From the NCBI GenBank assembly GCA_964235605.1, contig CAXSCR010000016.1:7041-71040 (forward strand): 64,000 nt of DNA. The letters are read 5' to 3'. The stretch comes from DATCRE01 sp964235605 (GTDB lineage Bacteria; Bacteroidota; Bacteroidia; Cytophagales; Cyclobacteriaceae). Of this stretch, positions 35,646 through 44,703 are shown in pieces (within the stretch, counting starts at the first letter, position 1; every line of letters starts with the position of its first letter). The position numbers were made by a program, and so were the translations under genes. The notes under the pieces are model-generated. The model was not told where the DNA came from. It searched no databases and saw only the letters and a program-made list of their open reading frames with translations.

Positions 35646-36068
35646 TTAAAAATATTTCATATTTACGACCTGAATAGCAGGTTTTTCACTTAAAGTGATT
35701 TTAGCGGCATCAAATGTTGGTGGAGCAAATTTTCCAAAGGCGTTGTTTCCAAATGCAAAACCTTCCTTGGGTACGCCTATTTTACTTCTATCTAGTTCGC
35801 CATTTTCATTTTCGTCGTGAATCACACTGACCGCGTAATCCCCAGCAGGTAAGTCTTTAAAAATTACAGTGACCTGTGTTCCTTCTGGTTTAACGATCTT
35901 TCCATCAATCACCTTTTTTAAAAAGTCTTGTTGATTATTAAAAAGTCCTATACGGATAGAGCCTTTATTGCCCTTGATATTCTTTACTGTCACCTCCAAA
36001 GAATTTTGGCTGAAACAATTTGATATACTCAATACTATCAGACTAATAAAAAGAAATAGGTTTTTCAT
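35646..36068 (-). CDS. DUF2141 exported protein
   Basis: I start at ATG 36068, which begins the signal peptide KNLFLFISLIVLSISNCFSQ; a codon set upstream would add five residues. The 140-residue product has the DUF2141 beta-sandwich: NSLEVTVKNIKGNKGSIRIGLFN, FKDLPAGDYAVSVIHDENENGELD and GVPKEGFAFGNNAFGKFAPPTFD. The DENENGELD loop resembles a calcium-binding turn. Function of the family is not established. It converges with the cytochrome c gene (16-base gap). Confidence 0.88.
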   Translation of the reverse strand: MKNLFLFISLIVLSISNCFSQNSLEVTVKNIKGNKGSIRIGLFNNQQDFLKKVIDGKIVKPEGTQVTVIFKDLPAGDYAVSVIHDENENGELDRSKIGVPKEGFAFGNNAFGKFAPPTFDAAKITLSEKPAIQVVNMKYF

Positions 36069-36402
36069 ATTGTATATCGTCATTAACTAAACTTTATAAT
36101 CAATTATTAGGTATTAGACCTCGGTAAATATGCTGAACAATACTAGGGTTAAATTGATTTTTGTTCAGTGTCCGTTTCCACCTCATCGGTAACAAAACTT
36201 ATACCGTATTTAATTAAGAAGCATAACGCAAAGAGAGGATTATTTTGAATCAATGACATAGCAACTCATTATTCTACCATAACCTTATACATGTAATCAT
36301 GTTTACATAGCGCATTACTATACAGTCATCGTTGCTTTAGATATATGGACACAAAAAAAGCCACCCTTTACGGATGGCCTCTCAATGTTGTTATATTTTA
36401 AA
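36069..36402. other. Spacer of 334 bases between DUF2141 and rpsJ
   Basis: Apart from the rpsJ terminator at 36353-36378, I see no gene, repeat or clear promoter. This is where the S10-operon continuation (rplC onward) would be expected if the str and S10 clusters were joined; none is present. Confidence 0.6.
36353..36378 (-). terminator. Rho-independent terminator behind rpsJ
   Basis: On the minus strand GCCATCC and GGGTGGC form a seven-base stem (one G-U pair) around GTAAA, followed by seven T residues. It starts 25 bases after the rpsJ stop and closes the rpsL-rpsG-fusA-rpsJ operon. Confidence 0.88.
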
Positions 36403-36708
36403 CTATACTTTGATTTCAACATCAACGCCGCTTGGCAATTCAAGCTTCATTAAAGCATCTACAGTTTTAGCGCTATTAGAATAGATATCTACTAAGCGTT
36501 TGTAGGTACAAAGTTGGAACTGCTCACGTGCTTTCTTGTTCACGTGTGGTGAACGTAGTACAGTGAATTTTTCTTTTTCAGTAGGAAGAGGAATAGGACC
36601 GCTAACTACAGCGCCTGTTGCCTTTACTGCTCTTACAATTTTCTCAGAAGACTTGTCTACTAAGTTGTGATCGTAAGACTTTAATTTTATTCTAATTTTC
36701 TGGTTCAT
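36403..36708 (-). CDS. rpsJ: 30S ribosomal protein S10
   Basis: The 101-residue protein is full-length S10: QKIRIKLKSYDHNLVDKS, VSGPIPLPTEKEKFTVLRSPHVNKKAREQFQLCTYKRL, and ELPSGVDVEIKV. It is a ribosome component that also partners NusB in antitermination. It is the last gene of the rpsL-rpsG-fusA-rpsJ unit, 42 bases after fusA, and a strong terminator follows it, so it is cut off from the rest of the S10 operon in this genome. Confidence 0.99.
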   Translation of the reverse strand: MNQKIRIKLKSYDHNLVDKSSEKIVRAVKATGAVVSGPIPLPTEKEKFTVLRSPHVNKKAREQFQLCTYKRLVDIYSNSAKTVDALMKLELPSGVDVEIKV

Positions 36709-36750
36709 AATCTTTTTATTGATCTGGAAATCGTCTAAATCCTGATACTA

Positions 36751-38856
36751 CTATTTAGCTAAAGCAGCACCCTTAACTGTTTCAATTACTTTATCAGCCA
36801 AGTTCTTAGGAACTGGAGAATAATGTGAGAAGGTTAATGATGCAGAAGCACGTCCTGATGTAATTGTTCTTAAATCAGTTACATAACCGAAGAGTTCAGA
36901 AAGTGGCACATCAGCTTTAATAACCTGAGCACCGGCACGAGAATCCATGCCTTTCATAACACCTCTTCTTCTATTCAAATCACCTGTTACAGAACCTGTA
37001 TATTCATCTGGTGAAAGTACTTCCACACTCATGATTGGTTCAAGTAATTGAGGTGCACATTTTTTAGCAGCTTCACGAAAACCTATACGGGCAGCCAATT
37101 CAAATGAAAGTGCATCAGAGTCAACGTCATGGTAAGAACCATGGAATATTCTAATTTTCATTGAGTCAATTGGATATCCCGCTAAAGGACCATTTGACAT
37201 AGATTGCTCAAATCCTTTTTGTATTGCAGGGATGAATTCACGCGGAATAACACCACCAACAATATCATTTTCGAATTGAAGACCAACTTTGCCTTCGTCA
37301 GCAGGCGACATTTCAAATACAATGTCAGCAAACTTACCACGACCACCAGTTTGTTTCTTATAAACTTCCTTGTGTTCAACACCCTTAGTAAGCCATTCTT
37401 TATAGGCAACCTGTGGCGCACCTTGGTTGATCTCAACTTTAAACTCACGTTTCAAGCGATCGATAATAATTTCAAGGTGAAGCTCACCCATTCCGCGAAG
37501 GATGGTTTGGCCAGTTTCCTGATCTGTATTTACACGTAATGTTGGATCTTCTTCAACAAGCTTAGAAATAGCCATGCCGAGTTTATCAGCATCAACTTGT
37601 TTCTTCGGCTCAATAGCGTAACCAATAACTGGCTCAGGAAATACCATTGACTCTAACACAACCTTGCGTTTTTCATCACAAAGCGTATCACCAGTCTTAA
37701 TATCTTTAAAACCTACAACGGCACCAATATCACCAGCAGATAATCTATCAATCTGATTTTGTTTGTTAGCGTGCATTTGGAATACACGTGAGATACGTTC
37801 TTTATTTTCAGAGCGTGTGTTATAAACATACGATCCTGAATCAAGTGCGCCGGAATAAGCACGGATAAAGCAAAGACGACCTACGAATGGATCAGTAGCG
37901 ATTTTAAAAGCCAAGGCTACGAATGGTTCCTTTTCATCAGGTTTAATAGATACTTCTTCATTAGTATCAGGGTTTATTCCGATAATAATATCCTTATCCA
38001 TTGGTGATGGTAATAATTCCATCACATAATCAAGCATTGTTTGCACACCTTTGTTCTTAAAAGAAGAACCACAAACCATTGGAACGATTGCCATTCCAAT
38101 TGTAGCTGCGCGCAATGCTTTTAATATTTCAACTTCAGTAATTGAGTTTGGATCAGCAAAATATTTTTCTAGAAGACTTTCGTCATATTCAGCGACAGAT
38201 TCCAGAAGTTTCTCTCTGTATTCTTTAGCTTCTTCCACCATGTCATCAGGAATAGGAACTTCTTTGAAAGTCATTCCCTTATCATCTTCATTCCAGATAA
38301 TGCCACGGTTATTTATTAAATCAACAACACCTCTGAAGTTTTCTTCAGCACCTATTGGTAACTGAAGTGCTACAGCTTTGCTGCCTAATTTCTCTTTTAC
38401 TTGCTTACAAACATCTAGGAAGTCAGCACCTGCACGGTCCATTTTGTTAACGAAACCAATACGGGCAACTTTATAGTTATCTGCAAGGCGCCAGTTAGTT
38501 TCAGATTGCGGCTCAACACCGTCTACTGCACTGAACAAGAATACAAGACCATCTAATACGCGAAGGGAGCGGTTTACCTCGACAGTAAAATCCACGTGAC
38601 CTGGCGTATCAATGATGTTTATGTGATAATCATTATTACGATATTTCCACTCTACAGTCGTAGCAGCAGAAGTAATGGTGATACCTCTTTCTTGCTCTTG
38701 CGCCATCCAGTCCATGGTAGCTGCCCCATCGTGCACCTCACCTATTTTATGGTTCACCCCAGCGTAATAAAGAATACGCTCAGTGGTTGTCGTCTTACCG
38801 GCATCAATATGCGCAGCAATACCAATATTACGGGTGAATCTTAAATCTCTTGCCAT
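36751..38856 (-). CDS. fusA: Elongation factor G
   Basis: EF-G is the ribosomal translocase GTPase. The 701-residue protein has the G-domain motifs AHIDAGKTTT (G1), RGITITSAA (G2), DTPGHVDFT (G3), NKMDRAGADF (G4) in order. Domain II-V blocks follow: GDIGAVVGFKDIKTGDTL, GMGELHLEIIIDRL, and GVMKGMDSRAGAQVI with a C-terminal TFSHYSPVP end. Length is normal. It sits 15 bases after rpsG in the str operon. The ATG at 38856 begins ARDLRFTRNIGIAAHID, the usual start. Confidence 0.99.
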   Translation of the reverse strand: MARDLRFTRNIGIAAHIDAGKTTTTERILYYAGVNHKIGEVHDGAATMDWMAQEQERGITITSAATTVEWKYRNNDYHINIIDTPGHVDFTVEVNRSLRVLDGLVFLFSAVDGVEPQSETNWRLADNYKVARIGFVNKMDRAGADFLDVCKQVKEKLGSKAVALQLPIGAEENFRGVVDLINNRGIIWNEDDKGMTFKEVPIPDDMVEEAKEYREKLLESVAEYDESLLEKYFADPNSITEVEILKALRAATIGMAIVPMVCGSSFKNKGVQTMLDYVMELLPSPMDKDIIIGINPDTNEEVSIKPDEKEPFVALAFKIATDPFVGRLCFIRAYSGALDSGSYVYNTRSENKERISRVFQMHANKQNQIDRLSAGDIGAVVGFKDIKTGDTLCDEKRKVVLESMVFPEPVIGYAIEPKKQVDADKLGMAISKLVEEDPTLRVNTDQETGQTILRGMGELHLEIIIDRLKREFKVEINQGAPQVAYKEWLTKGVEHKEVYKKQTGGRGKFADIVFEMSPADEGKVGLQFENDIVGGVIPREFIPAIQKGFEQSMSNGPLAGYPIDSMKIRIFHGSYHDVDSDALSFELAARIGFREAAKKCAPQLLEPIMSVEVLSPDEYTGSVTGDLNRRRGVMKGMDSRAGAQVIKADVPLSELFGYVTDLRTITSGRASASLTFSHYSPVPKNLADKVIETVKGAALAK

Positions 38857-38871
38857 TATAAATTTCTGATA

Positions 38872-39342
38872 TTAGAATCTAAAGTGAGAGAAAGCCTTAT
38901 TAGCTTCTGCCATTCTATGTGTATCATCTTTCTTCTTGATAGCAGCACCTTCGCCTTTTGAAGCAGCGATGATTTCAGCAGCTAACTTATCCATCATGGT
39001 TTTCTCTCCACGTACCCGTGCATAATCCACAAGCCATTTAATGCTTAAGTTAATCTTACGGTCAGGTCTAATTTCCACAGGTACTTGGAATGTAGCTCCA
39101 CCAACACGTCTGCTCTTTACTTCAACAGCAGGCATTAAATTGTTCATGGCGCGTTTCCAAACTTCAAGACCTGGTTCACCAGCTATCTTCTTTTCTACTT
39201 GCCCGATGGCATCATAGAAAATGGCATACGACGTACTTTTTTTACCATCGTACATCAAGTAGTTAACAAATCTTGTTACCAAAGTATCATTGAACTTTGG
39301 ATCAGGAAGTAAGTATCTTTTTTTAGGTTTCGATTTTCTCAT
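38872..39342 (-). CDS. rpsG: 30S ribosomal protein S7
   Basis: The 156-residue protein is a standard S7: RKSKPKKRYLLPDPKFNDTL, FVNYLMYDGKKSTSY, PAVEVKSRRVGGATFQVPVEI and the C-terminal KKDDTHRMAEANKAFSHFRF. It nucleates assembly of the 30S head. It lies 11 bases after rpsL and 15 before fusA in the str operon. Confidence 0.99.
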   Translation of the reverse strand: MRKSKPKKRYLLPDPKFNDTLVTRFVNYLMYDGKKSTSYAIFYDAIGQVEKKIAGEPGLEVWKRAMNNLMPAVEVKSRRVGGATFQVPVEIRPDRKINLSIKWLVDYARVRGEKTMMDKLAAEIIAASKGEGAAIKKKDDTHRMAEANKAFSHFRF

Positions 39343-39353
39343 GACTTAACCAA

Positions 39354-39782
39354 TTATTTTTTCTTGCCTTTTGGCGCAGGGGCTCCTTTTTTCGCAGGCG
39401 CAACAGCACCAGCTTTAGGACGTTTTGCTCCATACTTAGATCTACTTTGTAATCTTCCGCTTACACCGGCGGTATCTAACGCACCACGGATGATGTGGTA
39501 CCGAACACCTGGAAGATCTTTCACCCTTCCGCCACGGATCAACACAATAGAGTGTTCCTGAAGGTTATGTCCTTCACCAGGAATATAGGCGTTAACCTCT
39601 TTACCGTTAGTTAACCTAACACGAGCTACTTTACGCATAGCTGAGTTTGGTTTCTTAGGCGTTGTTGTATAAACTCTGGTGCAAACACCTCTACGTTGTG
39701 GTGATGAATCAAGAGCAGGTGACTTTGACTTGAAAGTCAATTTCGTCCTTCCTTTTCTTACAAGTTGTTGAATGGTAGGCAT
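39354..39782 (-). CDS. rpsL: 30S ribosomal protein S12
   Basis: The 142-residue protein has the conserved S12 core: PTIQQLVRKGRTKL, RRGVCTRVYTTTPKKPNSAMRKVARVRLTNG, EHSIVLIRGGRVKDLPGVRYH and GALDTAGV. The lysines of the streptomycin loop are wild type in the visible motif. A basic Ala/Pro/Lys-rich tail of about 20 residues (from KRPKAGAVAPAKK) extends it beyond the roughly 124 residues of enterobacterial S12. First gene of the str operon, with a consensus promoter just upstream. Confidence 0.99.
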   Translation of the reverse strand: MPTIQQLVRKGRTKLTFKSKSPALDSSPQRRGVCTRVYTTTPKKPNSAMRKVARVRLTNGKEVNAYIPGEGHNLQEHSIVLIRGGRVKDLPGVRYHIIRGALDTAGVSGRLQSRSKYGAKRPKAGAVAPAKKGAPAPKGKKK

Positions 39783-39819
39783 TATTTTTCCTTTATAAAG
39801 CTTTTCAAAATTCGGACTG

Positions 39820-39850
39820 CAAAGGTATCATAAGAAATAAAGGATACAAA
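39820..39850 (-). promoter_or_regulatory. Promoter of the rpsL-rpsG-fusA-rpsJ operon
   Basis: On the minus strand TTTG (39847-39850) and TACCTTTG (39820-39827) match the Bacteroidota consensus with 23-base start-to-start spacing, about 38 bases before the rpsL start codon. The TTTG lies inside the stem of the upstream terminator. Confidence 0.78.
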
Positions 39851-39876
39851 GCCTTTGTTAAGTTTTTGTATCCTTT
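39839..39876. terminator. Terminator of the rpoC-DUF3467 unit, overlapping the rpsL promoter
   Basis: AAAGGATACAAA (39839-39850) pairs perfectly with TTTGTATCCTTT (39865-39876), a 12-base stem. It starts 30 bases after the DUF3467 stop. The last stem bases are TTT with further T-rich sequence, so it can work as a rho-independent terminator. Confidence 0.8.
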
Positions 39877-39905
39877 TTATTTATAACCGGTAATTCTGTT
39901 CATTT

Positions 39906-40235
39906 CTATGCTTCACCCATTGTTCCGCCAAAATTCATGGGGAATTTAGGCATATCGTCAGTTCTTTTTATCGGACCGAATGCACTTTCATACTTATCGA
40001 TGTTATCCTTTAATGCCATTAGAAATCTTTTGGCATGTTCAGGGGTAATCACTATCCGTGACTTAACCTTTGCCTTTGGCACGCCTGGCATAAGCCGGAT
40101 AAAATCAATTACAAATTCACTATTGGAATGCGCAATCATGGCGAGATTTGAATAAATGCCTTCTGCTACTTCCTCCGACAATTCGATGTTAATCTGGTTG
40201 GCGGCTGCTTGTTGGTTCTTTTTGTCCTCTGCCAT
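39906..40235 (-). CDS. DUF3467 protein, rpoC-linked
   Basis: The 109-residue protein matches DUF3467: QINIELSEEVAEGIYSNLAMIAHSNSEFVIDFIRLMPGVPKAKVKSRIVITPEHAKRFL, with the body of the domain over residues 15-90. It has no signal peptide. It follows rpoC after 58 bases on the same strand, ahead of a strong terminator, an arrangement consistent with co-transcription with RNA polymerase. Function is unknown; an RNAP- or ribosome-related role is only suggested by position. Confidence 0.92.
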   Translation of the reverse strand: MAEDKKNQQAAANQINIELSEEVAEGIYSNLAMIAHSNSEFVIDFIRLMPGVPKAKVKSRIVITPEHAKRFLMALKDNIDKYESAFGPIKRTDDMPKFPMNFGGTMGEA

Positions 40236-40293
40236 AAATCTCTTTATAAAGACAGCAGGTAATCTGCTTTGCGTTGATAACCTGCTATCTGAT

Positions 40294-43200
40294 TTAATCT
40301 TGGAGTTCCTTCTGTTTATCTTTTGTATGAACTTCTGTTGTTTCCTTTAAGGCTGTGTATTCATCCTTGTGGGTAACAATCATGTCATTATACTTACGTT
40401 GTCCTGTTCCGGCAGGTATTAGATGGCCAACAATTACGTTTTCCTTCAAGCCCATCAACCAGTCAGTCTTACCACGAATTGCGGCTTCGCTTAACACCTT
40501 CGTTGTTTCCTGGAATGAAGCGGCAGACAACCAGCTTTCAGTCTTCAACGATGCTTGGGTAATACCCTGCAATGTTGGTCTTGAAACAGCTGCTAATGCA
40601 TCTCTTACTTCTACCAGTTTCGCATCTTTTCTACGTAGGGTTGAGTTTTCATCTCTGAACTCACGGCCTGAGATAATTTGACCTGGTTTCAAGTTTGGTG
40701 AATCACCCGCTTCAACAACCACTTTCTTATCAAGAACAGCATCGTTGTCTTCTCTGAATTGTAGTTTGTCAACATACTCACCTGGAAGGAAGTTAGTATC
40801 ACCTGGATCGATGATTTCAACTTTCTGCATCATCTGGCTAACGATAGCCTCAATGTGCTTGTCATTGATCTTCACACCTTGTAAACGGTAAACTTCTTGA
40901 ATTTCATTCACTAAGTATTCTTGTACCGCTGTCGGGCCTTTGATAGAAAGAATATCAGAAGGCGTAATTGAACCATCCGATAAAGGCTGACCTGCCTTCA
41001 CAAAGTCATTATCTTGAACCAAAATGTGTTTAGACAAAGGCACCAAGTAACGTTTTTGTACACCATCGCGAGATTCAATGAAGATTTCACGATTACCACG
41101 TTTGATACCACCATAAGTTACTACACCATCGATCTCGCTTACTACAGCTGGATTCGAAGGATTACGTGCTTCAAATAATTCTGTTACACGTGGAAGACCC
41201 CCAGTAATATCTCTAGACTTACCCATTGTACGTGGAATCTTGGCAAGTACTTGACCTGACTTGATTTTTTGTCCTACCTCAACAGCTAAATGGGCGCCTA
41301 CTGGAATGTTGTATCCCTTAGTTTCGTTCTTAGAAACAACAACAACAGCAGGGTTCTTAGTCTTATCTCTAGTTTCTGTGATTACTTTTTCACGGTGACC
41401 AGTTTGTTCATCGGATTCTTCTTTATAAGTCACACCTTCAATAATGGCCTCATATTCAATTACGCCGTCAAACTCAGAAAGGATTACCGCATTATATGGA
41501 TCCCAATAACAGAACTCCTCACCTTTTTCTACTTTCTGACCGTCTTTAACTTTCAAGAAAGCACCGTAAGGAATGTTGTTCGTGATCAACACTCTGCTTC
41601 TTTCCTTATCAACAATTCTGATTTCACCTGTACGACCCATTACCACTTGAATCTTGTTACCGTCATTATCAGTTGTGTCGATAAAACGTATACCTTCAAA
41701 TTCGAGTGTACCACTAAACTTAGCCTTCACGTTTGCTTCAACTGCAATGTTGGAAGCTGTACCACCCACGTGGAAAGTACGAAGCGTTAACTGAGTACCT
41801 GGTTCACCAATTGATTGTGCTGCAATAACCCCTACTGCTTCACCCGCCTGAACCATTTTGCCGGTGGCTAAGTTTCTGCCGTAACATTTTGCACATCCAC
41901 CAACCTTAGATTCACAAGTAAGTAGGGAACGGATCTCTATTTCTTCAAGGCTTGTCTCTTCAATAGTCTTTGCTATCTCATCTGTAATTTCAGCGTTAGC
42001 TGGGCAAATCAATTCATCCGTAAGCGGATCATAAACATCATGCACTGTTACACGGCCAAGAATTCTTTCTGACAATGGCTCTACTATATCTTCGTTGTCT
42101 TTTAAAGCCGCTACTTTCAAACCGCGAAGTGTTCCGCAATCTTCTTCAGTAACTACAAGATCCTGAGCAACATCAACCAACCTACGTGTTAAATACCCCG
42201 CATCAGCTGTTTTCAATGCTGTATCGGCAAGACCTTTACGCGCACCGTGTGTTGAGATAAAGTACTCCAATACATCCAAACCTTCTTTGAAGTTTGAAAG
42301 GATAGGATTTTCAATAATAGAACCTACAGAACCAGCTAAGTTTTTCTGAGGCTTAGCCATTAGACCGCGCATACCGCCTAACTGACGGATCTGCTCTCTC
42401 GAACCACGCGCACCAGAGTGCATCATCATGTATATCGAATTGAATCCTTGCTGATCTTCTTCCAATTGCTTCATCAGCGTATTGGTAAGAAGTGTATTTG
42501 TTCTAGTCCAGATATCGATTACCTGGTTATAGCGTTCGTTATCTGTAATAAGACCCATCATGTAGTTGCTCCAAACGGCTTCAACTTCTTTCTGAGCATC
42601 TTCTACAAGTTTCTTCTTTTCATCAGGAACCTTCACATCGCCTAGACCCATTGACAGACCGCCCTTGTAGGCCATCTGGAATCCGAGTTCTTTAATGTCA
42701 TCAAGGAACTTCGCGGCTTTCGCCTGACCAGCTTGCTTGAACACATCAGCAATGATTGTTTGAAGTTTCTTCTTTGTTAACAACTCGTCAACAAAACCAA
42801 CTTCTTCAGGAACTGATTGATTAAATATAACACGACCTGCTACTGTCTCAACTAACTTGTTAGACATTACACCCGTCTTCTTATCTCTTATATTAACCCT
42901 TACTTTAACAATAGCATGTTTCGAAAGTTTGCCTTCATTGAATGCTACAATTACTTCTTCAGGAGAATAGAATTTCTTGCCTTCACCAGTAATAGGGTGT
43001 TCAGGTGTAGTTTTTCTTCCTTTAGTTAAATAGTATAGTCCAAGTACCATGTCCTGAGAAGGAACGGTAATAGGTGCACCATTAGCTGGGTTCAAAATGT
43101 TGTGTGATGAAAGCATCAATAAAGAAGCCTCCAAAATTGCTTCCTGTCCAAGTGGAACGTGAACCGCCATCTGATCACCGTCAAAGTCAGCGTTGAACGC

Positions 43201-44607
43201 TGTACAAACTAACGGATGTAACTGGATAGCTTTTCCTTCAATCAACTTTGGTTGGAAAGCTTGGATACCAAGTCTGTGAAGCGTTGGTGCACGGTTTAGA
43301 AGAACAGGATGTCCTTTCAATACGTTTTCCAAAATATCCCAGATTACTGGATCTTTTCTATCAACAATTTTCTTTGCTGACTTCACTGTCTTCACAATAC
43401 CTCTTTCAATAAGCTTGCGGATAATGAACGGCTTGAACAACTCGGCCGCCATGTCTTTTGGCAGACCGCATTCGTGCAGCTTCAATTCAGGACCTACAAC
43501 AATTACGGAACGACCAGAATAGTCAACACGCTTACCTAATAAGTTTTGACGGAAGCGACCTTGTTTACCTTTCAGCATATCGCTCAAAGATTTCAAAGCC
43601 CGGTTTCCATCTGAACGAACAGCGTTAACCTTTCTAGAGTTATCGAACAATGAATCAACAGCCTCCTGAAGCATACGTTTCTCGTTACGGAGAATAACTT
43701 CTGGCGCCTTAATATCGATCAATCTCTTAAGACGGTTGTTACGAATAATAACACGTCTGTAAAGATCATTTAAATCTGATGTTGCAAAACGACCACCATC
43801 CAATGGCACAAGTGGACGTAACTCTGGTGGAATTACAGGAACCATCTTGATAACCATCCATTCAGGTTTGTTCTCAATACGTGTTCTTGCATCACGGAAA
43901 GCTTCTACTACTTTCAAACGCTTCAAGGCTTCAGCCTTACGTTGTTGAGAAGTATCAGTAGCAGCCTGGTGTCTTAAATCGTAAGAAAGTATGTCAAGTT
44001 GTGTACGCGACAATAACATTTCTAACGCATCAGCACCCATCTTGGCAATGAATTTCTTAGGGTCATTATCATCAAGAAGTTGATTCTCACGTGGCAATTT
44101 GTCAAGGATGTCTAAGTACTCTTCTTCAGTTAAGAAGTCAAGTCTGTTTATACCGTCCTCTTCTTTGATACCCGGTTGGATAACTGCATAGCGTTCATAA
44201 TAAATGATTTGATCAAGCTTCTTTGTAGGAAGACCGATTAGATAACCAATTTTATTAGGTAATGAACGGAAGTACCAGATGTGTGCTACCGGAACCACCA
44301 ATTCAATGTGGCCCATGCGTTCACGTCTTACTTTCTTTTCAGTTACTTCAACACCACAGCGATCGCAGATAATGCCTTTGTAGCGGATTCTTTTATACTT
44401 TCCGCAATGACATTCCCAGTCTTTAACAGGACCGAAAATACGCTCACAGAACAAACCGCCCATTTCAGGCTTGTAGGTTCTGTAGTTGATAGTTTCAGGC
44501 TGTGTTACTTCACCGTGTGAGCTTTCCAAAATTGATTCTGGTGAAGCCAAACTAATGGTGATTCTAGAGAAGTCGTTATTTATCTTTTTATTTTTTCTGA
44601 AAGACAT
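40294..44607 (-). CDS. rpoC: DNA-directed RNA polymerase subunit beta'
   Basis: I place the start at ATG 44607, giving SFRKNKKINNDFSRITISL, the usual Bacteroidota onset; a nine-codon longer frame exists. The product is about 1437 residues. It has the zinc-ribbon cysteines CHCGKYKRIRYKGIICDRCGVE near residue 65, the clamp, the catalytic NADFDGDQMAVHVPLG with three Asp, the bridge helix and trigger loop (GEPGTQLTLRTFHVGGTAS), and a second zinc site CESKVGGCAKCYG. It follows rpoB across a 96-base spacer that holds a heptamer hairpin. Confidence 0.99.
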   Translation of the reverse strand: MSFRKNKKINNDFSRITISLASPESILESSHGEVTQPETINYRTYKPEMGGLFCERIFGPVKDWECHCGKYKRIRYKGIICDRCGVEVTEKKVRRERMGHIELVVPVAHIWYFRSLPNKIGYLIGLPTKKLDQIIYYERYAVIQPGIKEEDGINRLDFLTEEEYLDILDKLPRENQLLDDNDPKKFIAKMGADALEMLLSRTQLDILSYDLRHQAATDTSQQRKAEALKRLKVVEAFRDARTRIENKPEWMVIKMVPVIPPELRPLVPLDGGRFATSDLNDLYRRVIIRNNRLKRLIDIKAPEVILRNEKRMLQEAVDSLFDNSRKVNAVRSDGNRALKSLSDMLKGKQGRFRQNLLGKRVDYSGRSVIVVGPELKLHECGLPKDMAAELFKPFIIRKLIERGIVKTVKSAKKIVDRKDPVIWDILENVLKGHPVLLNRAPTLHRLGIQAFQPKLIEGKAIQLHPLVCTAFNADFDGDQMAVHVPLGQEAILEASLLMLSSHNILNPANGAPITVPSQDMVLGLYYLTKGRKTTPEHPITGEGKKFYSPEEVIVAFNEGKLSKHAIVKVRVNIRDKKTGVMSNKLVETVAGRVIFNQSVPEEVGFVDELLTKKKLQTIIADVFKQAGQAKAAKFLDDIKELGFQMAYKGGLSMGLGDVKVPDEKKKLVEDAQKEVEAVWSNYMMGLITDNERYNQVIDIWTRTNTLLTNTLMKQLEEDQQGFNSIYMMMHSGARGSREQIRQLGGMRGLMAKPQKNLAGSVGSIIENPILSNFKEGLDVLEYFISTHGARKGLADTALKTADAGYLTRRLVDVAQDLVVTEEDCGTLRGLKVAALKDNEDIVEPLSERILGRVTVHDVYDPLTDELICPANAEITDEIAKTIEETSLEEIEIRSLLTCESKVGGCAKCYGRNLATGKMVQAGEAVGVIAAQSIGEPGTQLTLRTFHVGGTASNIAVEANVKAKFSGTLEFEGIRFIDTTDNDGNKIQVVMGRTGEIRIVDKERSRVLITNNIPYGAFLKVKDGQKVEKGEEFCYWDPYNAVILSEFDGVIEYEAIIEGVTYKEESDEQTGHREKVITETRDKTKNPAVVVVSKNETKGYNIPVGAHLAVEVGQKIKSGQVLAKIPRTMGKSRDITGGLPRVTELFEARNPSNPAVVSEIDGVVTYGGIKRGNREIFIESRDGVQKRYLVPLSKHILVQDNDFVKAGQPLSDGSITPSDILSIKGPTAVQEYLVNEIQEVYRLQGVKINDKHIEAIVSQMMQKVEIIDPGDTNFLPGEYVDKLQFREDNDAVLDKKVVVEAGDSPNLKPGQIISGREFRDENSTLRRKDAKLVEVRDALAAVSRPTLQGITQASLKTESWLSAASFQETTKVLSEAAIRGKTDWLMGLKENVIVGHLIPAGTGQRKYNDMIVTHKDEYTALKETTEVHTKDKQKELQD

Positions 44608-44642
44608 ATTGTGAGTTTTCAGTTTACGAAACAATTATAAAT

Positions 44643-44697
44643 GTCCACAGTCGACGGTCGACAGTCCACTGTGATCAGTGGATTGTCGACTGTTGAC
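44643..44697. repeat. Heptamer-built hairpin in the rpoB-rpoC spacer
   Basis: Left arm units GTCCACA, GTCGACG, GTCGACA, GTCCACT (44643-44670) face right arm units CAGTGGA, TTGTCGA, CTGTTGA (44676-44696). The inner 21 bases of each arm are complementary at 19 positions with a short loop near 44671-44675. The hairpin fills over half of the 96-base spacer. In the rpoBC transcript it would be a strong RNA stem between the rpoB stop and the rpoC start. Confidence 0.85.
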
Positions 44698-44703
44698 CAG
44701 GTA

